A program made the translations under genes and the position numbers. Below are positions 21,480 through 33,128 of a stretch of 64,000 nt of DNA, in pieces. Numbering within the stretch: position 1 is the first letter of the stretch; each line of letters starts with the position of its first letter. The notes under the pieces are model-generated. The model saw only the letters and a program-made list of their open reading frames with translations, was not told the origin of the DNA and made no database searches. The DNA comes from Gnetum montanum (taxonomy: Eukaryota; Streptophyta; Gnetopsida; Gnetales; Gnetaceae): NCBI GenBank assembly GCA_015680685.1, contig MNCI01016043.1:88493-152492 (forward strand), given 5' to 3'.

Positions 21480-22450
21480 CTACAGGAGAATCCAAGAGTA
21501 AGAATGAAAGTGGCAACATATAATGTACTTGAAAGATCCCTAGTCAATGAGAGACAACATATGCTACGTTCACCATGGGTCTTGAACTAGCATAAGTATG
21601 GATACCCATGCATCTTCGTAGAGTTACAAGATTTGGATGCTAATGTCTTGTACCTACAAGAAGTCTTACCATGGGAATTCCTATACCAATTCCAACAAGA
21701 CTTGGGGAAGATTGGATAAAGAGGCATTTATAAGCAAAAAGGTTATTGTGGAAGTTCTTCTTTCAAGCTATACTAATTAGCCTATTGCAGAAATCACAAC
21801 ATGGATGGTTGCACGATCTTTTATAAAGAAACCAAGTTTGAATTGGTACAAAGATTTGAATGGAGTTTAGAAGATATGATTTTTGAAATTCTAGAACTTC
21901 AAATCATGGAAAAGAAGGAATGGTCAACATTTTGAAGAAGCCACATAGCTTTGGCATTGATACTTAAAATCCAATTATTAGAAAGATATGTATGTATGGT
22001 TAACGCATATTTAGTTGCCAAATCAACATGTCTAGATGTCAGACTCTGTCAAGGAGCATACTTGATTAAGAAAATAGAGGAAAGTTTGAAGAATAAGCTA
22101 TTCCCAAGACATACTGATCTAGTGTCAATTGTCCTTTTTGGAGACTTCAATGTGAAAGTTGGAAGTAGTGTTTATCAATTCTTAAAACATGAATGTGTAA
22201 GGGAATCCTTGGAAGATGAACCCTATTTGAAAAAGATGTTTCCATCAATTCAACATGCACCCCATTGGCTAGTCCATATTTTTCTTACTTCAAATCTTCA
22301 AATGATAAATCAAATCCTAGAATTCATGAATAGATGATGTTGATGGATAGTACTCATCATAAACCATAGTTAAGTATTTACTTTGCCATGATTATGAAGA
22401 TGGGTTAACAACATTCTTCATTAAGACCCTAGATTATATTTTACTTCTTT
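21480..22450 (+). pseudogene. CCR4-type deadenylase (EEP nuclease) gene fragment, copy 1
   Basis: Broken frame with the order of motifs of the CCR4-like endonuclease/exonuclease/phosphatase family: KVATYNVL, LYLQEVLP (Glu of the active site), MDGCTIFYKETKFELVQ, then at 21951-22337 VNAYLVAKSTCLDVRLCQ, VLFGDFNVKVGSSVYQFL (GDFN motif) and, after a frameshift, KTLDYI. The cellular enzyme shortens mRNA poly(A) tails. No introns are evident where the motifs run on, which fits a processed or element-carried copy. Stops and frameshifts make it non-functional. Several motifs follow the CCR4-3/5-like plant proteins, from memory. Confidence 0.75.
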
Positions 22451-22639
22451 GATTTCTCACATTGCCTTAGAGCATTCTCTGTCATCATGCCCTACCATTG
22501 CATTGTTGTTCTACCCTTTCTCGCATATCATCACTTCTCCTACATGACATAATTTTTATCGTTATCTACACCTTCATTGCCATGGTCCTTGCCTCCACCT
22601 GCACTAAAAAACTCATTAGGATTTTCGATTGTTCATAGT

Positions 22640-22840
22640 AACTATCAACACCATCACACCAAGAGATCCTAGCTCTTTTGGAACATTGATAAACATAGTT
22701 CACACTATGAAATCTTACCTTTCCTAGAGTGTCAATGGATACTATTGGCACCATGAAATCCTACCTCCCCTGGAGTACCAATGAACATCATCTATACTAT
22801 GAAATCCTACCTACCCCTATACCGATGAACACCATCAACA
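22640..22840. repeat. 46-bp minisatellite, copy 2
   Basis: About four units with core atgaaatcctacctcccctg and accaatgaacatcatc, homologous to 20241-20552. Confidence 0.65.
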
Positions 22841-23043
22841 TCGCCAGCTAGCCTACCTTAATAGGCTTACCAATAAAAAAAATTTTGTTAATTAACAAAA
22901 AATTCTAAATTTTTTTGTCAATTGACAAAAATTTCATAAAATACCAAAAATATAGGTGGTAAAATTTTAAATATAAAAATGCAAAGAAAATTATCATAAA
23001 AATGATTTGGTAGATTAACAGAAGTTTGTATAAAAATTTTTTA

Positions 23044-23109
23044 ATGAAGTACACTTGTTTTAGAGTAGTACCAAGATGGGTGACCTCTTGAAAGTCTTGT
23101 TTCCCATGC
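23044..23109 (+). pseudogene. 5S rRNA-derived 3' half, copy 2
   Basis: agagtagtaccaagatgggt followed by gacctcttgaaagtctt; homologous to 20724-20790 but more diverged. Confidence 0.72.
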
Positions 23110-23819
23110 TCAAATTTTTAAACTTCAAAGGTCATAACTTTTTATTTTGAAAGCCTTTTTGACAAATGAATAGTCATTTCCTATAAATTTTAATCTCTCA
23201 AATGCAATCGGAAAGTTAGATTTATTCCACGAAGCTCCAAAAATTATTTTCTAACTCCTTATCCAACATAATGCCTCAAGATCCATGGAGACTCATGTTA
23301 GCATAACTCAAGCATATAATGACCATTTCTAACATTGTTTAGCCTTATAAACTTAATGGTGAGTTTAGATTCATCATCTAGATATCCAAAAATTAGGTTA
23401 TATCTTATATTATGACTTAAGAGGCCATAACCTAGATCAATTAATAATGCCTAATAATTTAATTATTAAGACTAACAAATCTAATCTCTTGGACCATCTT
23501 AGATGTTTAGCATATGCTAATAGCTATTCTTAGATGACTATACCCTAGTATGTCATTAGTTACACTGCTGGAGTTAGTGTTTTAATAGGGGTAAAAATAT
23601 TGGTACGAGTCTAGGTAATGTAGCTAATTATTACCAATCCAAAATTAGTTGGAGCATTAGTTAGTAAACCATAATGATCATGTAGATGTATGCCAATGTA
23701 GACTAAAAATAGGTAAAATTTCTAAATCATTCAGAGCATTTAAAGTAGTCACATCAAACATCATGGAGATTCATAATCTTGTCCTGACAAGATGTATGAT
23801 ACCCAAGAGGAGAAATAAC

Positions 23820-24390
23820 TAAGAATACAATCCAAGAACAAGAATGAACCATGGGAAACAAGAATGAATAAGATATGATCTTTAAAATTCTATAACTTCA
23901 AATCATGAATAAGAAAGAATCAACTAGAGAAGCCACATAGCCTTGGCATTGATATTAAGAATCTAGTTATTAGAAAGATGTGTATATGTGATCAACACAT
24001 ATTTAATTGTCAAATCAACATGTATAGATGTTAGAATTTGTTAAGGAGCATACTTAGATTAATCAAATACAGGAAATTTTGAAGAATAAGTTATTCCTAA
24101 GTGATACCAATATCAATCTACTATCATTCATTCTTTGTGGATACTTTAATGCAAAATTTGGAAGTAGTACTTACCAATTCTTAAAATATGGATGTGTAAA
24201 GGAACCCTTAGAGGATGTTCCCATCAATTGAACATGCAATTCCATTGGCTAGTGTGTATTTTTCTCACTTCAAATCTTCAATTAACAAGTTAAATTCCAT
24301 AATTTAAGAGCAGATGATGTTGTTGGATAGAATTCATCAAAAATCATAGTTTAGTAATTACACTACCATGACTAATGAAGATGGCCCAAA
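23820..24390 (+). pseudogene. CCR4-type deadenylase fragment, copy 2 (interrupted by element G)
   Basis: Aligns with the 3' half of copy 1 (region of the GDFN motif near 24140) after an internal deletion of roughly 300 bp. More decayed: the motif is now GYFNAKF. The end of the homologous segment lies beyond element G at 33124-33165, where attgagaccatatgctatatttta matches copy 1 near 22415. Confidence 0.65.
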
Positions 24391-26319
24391 TGTTGATGCA
24401 TAAATTTTGAACAATCAACAACTAGAAAAACTCGTTTAGGGAGACTATTGCCTAGGGTGTCTCTCGTATGGCTATGCAAACCTAAAAAATGTCTTAGCTA
24501 GAGAGGACTATGTGATATTAAATGATTAAATTGGGATCCTACCCCCTTTTTGTCATGTTACTATCATTTGTCACTATTGGTAGTTGCTTCATGCTACCAC
24601 TATAACTATTAGTAGGTGACTATCATCCATAGTCATGTGCCTACCAACTACTAGCTGCAACTCTTGCAACATGCCTATGACATTTTCTGGTTGCTGTTGC
24701 ACATTGCAGTACCATCCATCACCATCATTGACTATGCATATGTTGCTCTTGCTACCTACCATTGCTACTAGAAAATCCCCAACCACTACAGGAACTCGCT
24801 ACCTTGCCGTCATCCTATGCTACTGGTGATGGAGAGAGAGGGGGCTTGATATCTTCCTTGGATTTCCCTCCTTTGCCTGATGCTAGTTGTGCAACCTACT
24901 GTTATCACAAATACTACCACCATCTGCAACATCTCCTACCATGTGCACTATCTTTTGTCATTTGTGTGTGTTGTCTATTTCCATTCACACATGTCATCTA
25001 CTATCATTAGCATGCATCATTAGTACTAACATGCCAATTTTCAATGTGCCTACTCATTTCCAATTTTGACATTACATTGCTACTGACTGCTCTACTGATG
25101 CATGCCTGATTCTCATTCGCTATTAAGCATCTACCATCTGCTATCGAGCATCTACCATCTACTGCTACAAGTCATGCACATATTATTGCCCAATGTTGAT
25201 GCATGCACACGACCTCACCACCATGTGTCATTGTCCACCATGTGTTTCTATCTAGTATTGAGCATTACTAACACCTTTCTGACCATTTTCCACCATCATG
25301 CATCATCTACAACATCTGTTGTTGCTCATGCTTATCATCTGTAGCTACACATGCATGTCAGTTGCCACTACTTATGCACATAGTCTATCACTATTCATGC
25401 ATATAGAGATGCCACATGTTGCTACCACCTGTGCATGTATTCTACCACCATTTATGCATCCAAAGAGGCTACATGTTGTCATCGTCAATGTTGACATCGT
25501 GCTCCAATGTTTGCACCTATTGTTCATGTGCACACTATAGCCACTAGAAGCTGTCATGGATGTTGCCACTGCTAATGTCTCTCATGGTTTCTATACACAC
25601 CTATTGTTGCTGCCAATCATGTGCATAGTTTGCTACCATTTATGCACCCAAAGAGGCTGCATTCTACCATTGTTAGTGTTAACGTTGCACTTTGGTATTC
25701 GTGCCTACTATTTACACACATGCTATATCCACTAGGAGCTATTGCAAATGCTATAGCCATTGATGTCACTTGTGGTTTCCCTATGCACCTGCTACTGCTA
25801 CTACTAGTCAATTTTCCCATTCCTCCCCCTCGAGAGAAAGACCCTCTTCATTTTATAAGCCACTCCCCATCACCATTAAATGCCCACATCTACTACTAAC
25901 ATTGGTTATGTCCACCACCATCAGTTATGTCCACTTCTACCACTACTACATTTGTAACATTCCCCACTTATCCATGTCAATTATGTTACATCATCCATGT
26001 TCTTCATCACCTCTACACTTGCAATGTAATTGCCCATGTCCACCACCACTAGGTGTAATGTCCACTTCTACACATTTTTGGGTGAGCATATTTTACATTT
26101 GATTTTTGACAAATAGGGGCATTATCATCATTGGATATCCCTTTCCCTCTATAAATTCTTTAGGCATATTGGCTTCTTGCATTCCAATGTTTGGTCTCAA
26201 GATTTGAAGGTTCTTACCATTTAAAGACAAGGACCTTAATGATAATTCAATCTTTACCCTAATAATTAGACTAATAAGTCATGACCCAGTGCCTAGCATG
26301 AGTGATGTTGGCTTCAACA
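24391..26319 (-). repeat. Element G 3' LTR
   Basis: 1929 bp, homologous to 31254-33123. Contains a 188-bp tandem sub-repeat (aaagaggct anchors at 25462 and 25650) and, on the minus strand, a TATA-like tataaaa at 25851-25857. Many short plus-strand frames rich in His, Thr and Pro are by-products of its cca/ctac composition. Confidence 0.9.
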
Positions 26320-26338
26320 CTTAGCCCCCAAATTAGAA
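26320..26338 (-). promoter_or_regulatory. Element G polypurine tract
   Basis: Minus strand tttctaatttgggggctaag directly precedes the 3' LTR; the G-run fits a plus-strand primer. Confidence 0.65.
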
Positions 26339-27663
26339 ATTGCATGCAAGTGCAAGGAATAGCAAAACCACAAAAATTTTAAAAGGAGATACAAAAGATA
26401 GATGATCAAAAAGATCATAACATAGAGACTTGAACTTTGAAAGCAAACTATATTGATCTAAACATGATTAAAATAACCATATAATCAAGAGAGAAATAAA
26501 GATGGGCCACCCTTGACACACCATCTTATTTAATTAAGCTCAAAACATATACTCTTTATAAATCAAAACTTCAACTACATAGATACATATAGATATAATT
26601 AAAGAATATAATTAATATCTCATTCCCAATCTTGTCACAAGGTAAAAGTAAAAAGTATGTGGACTACTTTGAGCCTGAGACTTATGCCAAACTTAATGAA
26701 GAGTACAAGCTTATCTATATCATAGCTAGCCATAACTTTCAAATTTTTCCTTGGGACTCTTTTTTTTTCTTTTTTCAAATTTGGATAAATAGGTTTAAAA
26801 AGGGAATGGAGGCTAGGGTGATGAGTTCTACTAGACCCCATCACACTCAAGAACTTATCACACTACTAATGAACATGGTCCTCATTCTTTTTCTTTTCTC
26901 TCTTTTTTTTAAGGAAACGTTCCTCATGGTGTACTTCATTCTTAAAGTAGGAATTGCAACATGAGTCTAAATGATTATCTACACTACCAAAGAACATGAT
27001 CCTTTTGGAATTGTTTCCATGGTGCAGTTCAACCCTTGTGTATGTGCCTTTAATTACAATCTAGCATCATAGAAGGTCTCCTTGATGCCTAAGAGTTCTC
27101 AAGAGGAGATGAACACACTTCACCATGTTGCTCATAAGATAGCCATGGATCATCACACTTAAGGGCTATGGCTTATGAGATGGAAAAAGGCATTTTCCAA
27201 GGTTACCTAGTGATTATGGCTAACCATACTCCAACACCAGATATCATACCTTCACATGATCATGATAATAACATGATAGGTTAGCATAAATCCCATCCTC
27301 CATAATCCAACATAACTGATAAAACTAAAACCTTGAAATAGACTGGGAAGAATCATAGCATTATTGAAATGTATCATATAAAAGGGATTTTATATAATAG
27401 TAATAGGATATATCATATAAAGCATTTATACTTGCATTATTTTCCAATGGTGTTATGATGATTCAATACCTAGTAACTCAAATGACCATAATGACAACTA
27501 AAATCATGTTGAAAAGCATAAATAGATCAAAGTAAAAACCAAGATGCTAAAAAAAGATGATGGTAGACGTAACATGCATAAGAAAATGGTGGGAATATAA
27601 ATAAAATATGCAAATGCAACTATATACAAATGAAATGCATGGTGAAACGGAAGAAAGCATGAA
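26339..27663 (-). other. Element G 3' untranslated region
   Basis: No recognised domain on either strand. A plus-strand frame at 26632-26964 and its minus-strand counterpart are probably incidental; both include a poly-T/poly-A tract (26760-26775). The region has no homologue elsewhere in the window that I could see. Confidence 0.4.
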
Positions 27664-27930
27664 ATCAAGGATCTACCAGATGTCCATGTGGGGCACTTGA
27701 GTAGAAATGATTTAGATGAAATGCATTAAAATTTCTATGTAACTTATATCCTTGCAAATTAGCAATTGTTTACACATTGGGGCCAATGATGTCTATGACT
27801 TGGAATGAACCTAACCACATAGGAGAAAACTTAGTTTGAGGATCTGTTTGACTAGATGCTCTATCTCTTTTTAGGACTAGATGTCCTATTTTAAAGACTT
27901 TACCTACATATTCCTTATCAAGCCATCTTT
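27664..27930 (-). pseudogene. Element G integrase C-terminal segment
   Basis: Minus-strand frame reads FKIGHLVLKRDR, then KFSPMWLGSFQVIDIIGPN and LHRNFNAFHLNHFY. This is the layout of the gypsy integrase C-terminal GPF/Y module (W.GPF.V, then N..HLK.Y). It ends with DP at a stop. The catalytic core and zinc finger are absent, removed with the RT in the internal deletion. Confidence 0.75.
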
Positions 27931-27988
27931 TAACAATTTATTGATGATCAAGATTACGAAAATCAATACATAATCATAATTGACTTGT

Positions 27989-28330
27989 TCATTTTCTATT
28001 AGGCACTAGATTTGAAAAATCTGACATCCTTTGACATAGCCTCTTTATTAATTTGAGAAACTTTAAAATTTGAATCACTAAATTTACCATTGAAAAATAA
28101 AAATTCATGAATATGATCATCATCACCAAAACTTGAAAAGAAAAAATATTATTTGGAATAGAATAGGAGATAACCTTTTCAATGATTATTTCGAAATCCC
28201 AAGCATTATGTCTAAAAGAGACATTTAAAGTAGTGGCCAATTGAGCTAATACATTAGGAATTTCATTTTCTTCTCTAGGAATATGTTCAATGGATATGTC
28301 ATCAAAATTTCACACACCTTCTAATGTTTT
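27989..28330 (-). pseudogene. Element G RNase H end
   Basis: Contains IPREENEIPNVLAQLATTL, matching the typical end of gypsy RNase H (P-R-E-x-N-x-x-A-D-x-L-A-x-L-A). The upstream piece (ILEINHFVSSEHEEIYEDV) belongs to the same frame. Little of the catalytic part remains. Confidence 0.65.
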
Positions 28331-28552
28331 AATGGTTGGGATCTCATTTATATCTTTGTCCTCTCCTAATGGTGGTGGATTACCCATAAGACATGTATTT
28401 CCATCATGTTGATAATAAGGCAAGACATCTTCATAGATTTCTTCATGTTCACTAGAAACAAAATGATTTATTTCTAAAATTTCACTTTCATGATCATTTA
28501 TAACATGTTCACCTAGCCCAACATCAATAAATCTAACATAAAGATTAGTATT

Positions 28553-29139
28553 TCAATTTTCCAAAGATTGATTTTGTTGATCAAAATTTGTTACCACTTG
28601 TTTATAGAAAGGCTCACTTGGTATGACCATATATTCATATTTTCGTTTAATAGGGATTAATAATTCTAATAAATTTGACCTAAAGAAGCCCCCAAACTTA
28701 GTTTCAAAAATCATAGATAAAAGCACATCATAAGTGGGTGACATATCAACTACTAAAATATCTATATGGCATGTAAAAGTAGGGTATTTTTTTAAATTGT
28801 ACTTTTACTCCATCCTACTACAAGTACATTAGATCCATCAAGTTGTATCACATTTCTTGCTTGTGGTAGCATTTTTTCTCCTAATGTTTTACACACCTTA
28901 AGTGGCATGACACTAATAGTTGCACTAGAATTCATTAAAAAATTATGAACATTCTTTCCAAAAATAATCAAAGTTGTTAGGAAAATAGGTTGCTCTTTCT
29001 TGTTTGACATGAAATTGCTTACATTTTGTATTGATAACACATTAGGACTTTTTGCAAAATGAACTTTCCTTTCTATTGTTGGAGATCTTTCTTCATTGGT
29101 TTCAGCTGTATGAACTATCTTTTGAATCACATCTTTCAT
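28553..29139 (-). pseudogene. Element G aspartic protease
   Basis: Frame 29139-28792 has VHNFLMNSSATISVMPLKVC, in which the active-site D-S/T-G is N-S-S, so it is inactive. It continues at 28744-28553 with YDVLLSMIFETKFGG, the region that usually reads YDILLGRPWL in gypsy proteases. A frameshift joins the two pieces. Confidence 0.75.
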
Positions 29140-29276
29140 TTCATTAAAATGTAGAAGGTCATAGATTGAAATGTTGTCTTTAACTCATTTTAAGTCCTCA
29201 ACTAGATCATAAGTCTTATATTCATCTTTGGCTTCTTGTGAGGTGAAGTTCTTCTAAATATAGAACGGGGGTTTGG

Positions 29277-30703
29277 TCATTGTGGGGCATTTTCTTGGGA
29301 TGGTCTAGTTTGATTATTTGTGTTATTTTGACTAGGAGCTCTTCTATTTGGAGGAGTATAAGGATCATTCCTAGTTTGTTGTTCTATGATATTCATAATG
29401 TAACTAAGTTTATGGTAGCGAGTGTTATGTGGGTTGGGATTACTTACCATAACTTGTTTCAATGAGGGAACTTTTTCATTCTCCATTTCATGAGGTATGT
29501 TATGGACCATAATAGGGCCTTTTTCACTTTGTTGATTTCTGGCATTATCGCCATATAATGCTAAAAATTGAGGACAAGTTTTTTCAAAATATCGCCTAGT
29601 ATTATGAAGATAACAATAATCATCATTGATTAATGTACTTGGATTTTCAAATTGTATAGGAACCTTATTGTTGTTTTGCTTTAATTCAACTACTTCATTG
29701 GAAAGTTTTTGAAGTGAAGTTAATATTTCATTCATCTGATTTTGAGTTTGAGTTGTAGGTCTAATAGGATTAGATATCCCATTTGGGTTTATAATGGATT
29801 GGATCCAGTCTTTCGTTTGGTCATCATTCAAACCAATATTATATGGTAGAATTGAGGAAGACGTTGAACTTTGAAAATAATTTTTTGAAGGTTGAGTCAA
29901 TTGAAGATGGGGGGAAGGAGTTTGAAACATAGTATTGGTCATTGGGAAAGTTGGTAGAGGTAGAGGACTAGATTGCATAGGGTTACTAACACTTATCATG
30001 AGGGTAATTTTTTCTAACGCAATATCTTTATCCATCATTCCTTGTATTTATGTTATGTTAGGATCAAATTTAATGGCATAGGCAAAGAATGGATCAATGG
30101 TGGATAGGTAAAAATTGAAGATGCCACCATGTTGTGGAGGCATCTCACTTGGCACATAAGCAAGTTGATGGAGGAATCTTAGATTGTAATATTGGACATT
30201 TTTCCCAAGTAGTTTTATTAAGCTTGTGATATTGCTTGATGCTAAGGTTGGGCTAGTGCACTTATCAAACTGAAGCAGGAACTTATTTTTAAATTCTTAT
30301 CATGAGTTGATAAAGGCATTAAGGAGCATCAAACCCCATTTGGTGGCTTTACTCTTAAAAGTTGTTACAAATACCCTAAATGCTATGTCATTTTGGACAA
30401 TTTTATGGATGCCTAGTAAGGTTTCAAAAGATTGTATATGTTGTTGGGCATCACTAGTAGGGGTTGTGAAATCAAAGAACAAATTTATGTTTTGAAGGAT
30501 TTTTGGAATATCATGATAGTTGGTGTAGTTAAAAGGGTTTCTCACAAAGGAAGTTGGGGGTTGATTGGTTACCATCCTAGTTTGAGTTCTTCTAGGAATA
30601 GAACTTGGGAAATGTGAAGCTCATTATTTTTTAAAGTAAAAAGGTGGGTAGTTGGTTGGTTAGGGGCAAGGGTAAATGATTCTTGTTGGAAGGGTTCACT
30701 CAT
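29277..30703 (-). pseudogene. Element G gag
   Basis: Likely start ATG at 30703 (MSEPFQQESF, conserved with MSEGSF in copy G2). After a frameshift one frame runs from 30575 to 29277 with few stops: capsid part with NYHDIPKILQNINLFFDF, QHIQSFETLLGIHKIV, KATKWGLMLL and EFKNKFLLQF; an N/P/Q-rich linker; and a Cys/His motif CYLHNTRRYFEKTCPQF resembling a degenerate zinc knuckle. 253 codons (30038-29277) are uninterrupted. Confidence 0.8.
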
Positions 30704-31230
30704 TAAATAAAAAATAACAAGAAATGTAAAATACTAATTAACTATAAAAATTAAACAAAATGGAAAAATCTTTAAATACTATATTCTCTTTAATTTTTAT
30801 TTTTAAATGAAAAACTAAAATTGCAAATAAAATAGAAAATGCAGAATTTTATAAAGGTAAATTAAAAATAGAATGATGTAAATCAACTCACCAAAGTTGA
30901 AGCTAAGGTAAGGATTGACAAAGTTTAAATTCAATGACAAGACTGAAAAACAAGGATTTAGAGGATAAATTTGAAAGTAGGATTAGAAATGGGTGATGGG
31001 ACTCAAGTAATAGAAAAAAAAGTTTCCAGGAAGTTAACTTTTATGAAATCAAAAAATAAAGGGCTTGGAATTTCTTAGAAATTAAAGTTGAAAGATTTCT
31101 TTTAAGGAATAAGGGCTTCAAAGAACTAAGGAACAAAGATTTTTAAAACAAGGGCTAAAAAATTGAGATTTTTAGCAAAAGATAAGTCAACAAAAAAAAG
31201 TTTCAAAATGGGATCAAAAAACAAAATAGG

Positions 31231-31248
31231 CCCTCCTTCTATTGCCAA
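31231..31248 (-). other. Element G primer-binding site candidate
   Basis: Minus strand ttggcaatagaaggaggg lies 5 nt inside the 5' LTR boundary. Copy G2 has cactagaaggagaacc at the same place, suggesting a consensus ttggcactagaaggaggg. The cognate tRNA is not resolved here. Confidence 0.55.
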
Positions 31249-31253
31249 AAATA

Positions 31254-33123
31254 TATTGATGTGTAAATTTTGGATAATCAACACCCATAAAAACTCTTTT
31301 AGGGAGACTATTGCATAGGGCACCTCCTGTATGGGTATAGAAATCTAGAAATAGTCTCAACTGGAGAGGGCTATGTGATATTAAATGATTAAATGGGGAT
31401 CCTATCCCCTTGTTGTCATGTTCCATTATTCACCACCATTCATAGTTGCTTTGCGCTAACATTGTTGCTATTGTTAGTTAACAATCATGCACCTATTAAC
31501 CACTAGTTGTAGCTCCTGCCACACACTTGTGATGTCTAGTAGTAGTTGTTGCATGCCATAGTGTTGTCTATTTCCATTGCTAACTATGCATGTGTCACTC
31601 CTGCTACTTGTCACAACTAGTAGAAAATCCCCAATTGCTATAGGAATGTGCTAACTTGCCCTCGTCATGTGCTGCTAGTGCTAAAGAGAGAGAGGGCTCG
31701 AGATCTTTCTCAAATTTTCCTCCTTTGCTAGTTGTTGGCTACACTACCCATCACTATTGTAGATACTACCACCATCTACAACGTCTCCTACTACACACAT
31801 TGTCTACCATTTTTTGTGCATTTTGTCTACCGCTATTCACATGCATCATCTACCATTGTTAGTGCATCTTGTTGCTACTGATGCATCCACTATTGATGTG
31901 CTTGCTTATCACCTACCTTGATGTCATGCTACTACTGACCACCCTACTAATTTGTACCCAATTACTATCTATTGTAGAGCATCTATTATCCACTGCAATG
32001 CATCACTGCTACTTGATGTTGATGCATGCACATGATCTCACCATCATGCACCACTATCCATCATGCATTGTTGTGCACTATTGAGTGTTGTTGATGAGTG
32101 CTCAACTATCATCCATCGTTGCTCATGCATGTTATTTTCCACCACTTATGCATGTCCTCTATCACTACTCATGTGTGTAGTCTACCATTGTTCGTGCACC
32201 CAAAGAGGCTACTTACTATCATCATTAGTATCAATGTTGCACTCTGGTATTCGAGCCTACTATCCATGTTCATACTATAGCCACTAGGAGCTATCACAAA
32301 TGCTACCATTGTTGACATCACTTGTGGTTTCTGTATGTGCTTGCTGCTACTACCACTTACACATGTAGTTTGTTGTTGTTCATGTGTCTAGAGAGGTTGC
32401 ATGCCACTGCTATCAATGTTTATGTCATGCTTTAGTGTTCATGCATGCTATCCATGTGCATACTACAGCCACTAGGAGCTATTGTGGATGCTACCACTAA
32501 TGATTTTTCCCATGGTTGCCATACATGCTTGTTGCTACTACCACTGATCATTCCCCCTATTCCTTCCATCCTCTAGAGAGAGACCCTCTCCCTTTTATAG
32601 GCCACTTCCCATCACCCTTAAATGCCCACATCTACCACTAACATTAGTTACACCCACCACCATTAGTTACGTCCACCTCCGTTAGTTATGTCCACCTTTG
32701 TCACTATTGCATTTGTAATGTTTGCCACTTGCCCACATCAATTATTCCATGTTGTCCACATTCTTCATCACCCCTGCACTTGCAATGTAACCATCCACAT
32801 CTACCACCACCAGGTGTAACATCCACTGCCACTAGGTGTAATGTCCACTTCCACACATTTTTGGGTGAGCATGCCTTTTATTTTATGTTTAACAAAAAAG
32901 GGTATTATTTTTTTGAAACCCAAGATCTACATCCCTAGATATCCATTTTCCTCTATAAATTCTTAAAATAGACTAGCTTCTTGCATTCCAATGTTTGGTA
33001 TCAAGATTTGAAGGTTATTATCATTTAAAGATAAGGACCTTAATGATAATTCAATCTTTACCCTAGTAATTAGAATAATAAGTCATGGCCCCATGCCTTG
33101 CATGGGTGATGTTGGCATCAACA
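31254..33123 (-). repeat. Element G 5' LTR
   Basis: 1870 bp, pairs with 24391-26319 (plus-strand ends TATTGATG, mutated, and GCATCAACA). The same 188-bp sub-repeat is present (anchors 32202 and 32390). Confidence 0.9.
32591..32599 (-). promoter_or_regulatory. Element G LTR TATA box
   Basis: Minus strand tataaaagg followed by gagagggtctctc; conserved in the other LTR at 25851. The probable core promoter of G. Confidence 0.5.
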
Positions 33124-33128
33124 CCAAC

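Larger units (their letters stand above)
22470..24390 (+). repeat. Second unit of the ~2.3-kb tandem duplication
   Basis: Collinear with about 19980-22400: GC-richer start, minisatellite (22640-22840), 5S-derived segment (23044), a conserved stretch (23080-23620) and the CCR4 fragment. The offset between the 5S segments is 2321 bp. The right end is cut by element G at 24391 and continues at 33124. Confidence 0.75.
24391..33123 (-). mobile_element. Element G: Tat-like Ty3/Gypsy retrotransposon, internally deleted
   Basis: 8.7 kb, minus strand, with ~1.9-kb LTRs (ends TGTTGATGC/GCATCAACA). Flanks CCAAA (24386-24390) and CCAAC (33124-33128) are a 4/5 target duplication. Internal order on the minus strand is primer site, gag (30703-29277), protease (29139-28553), end of RNase H (28330-27989) and integrase C-terminus (27930-27664). 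RT proper and most of IN are missing. Uninterrupted paralogous target DNA in CCR4 copy 1 near 22405 confirms the boundaries. Confidence 0.9.

Noticed and set aside
25298-26102. Series of His/Thr/Pro-rich plus-strand frames in the LTRs of element G
   Set aside because: They lie within LTRs, antisense to the element, and reflect the cca/ctac composition; frames are not preserved between the two LTRs.
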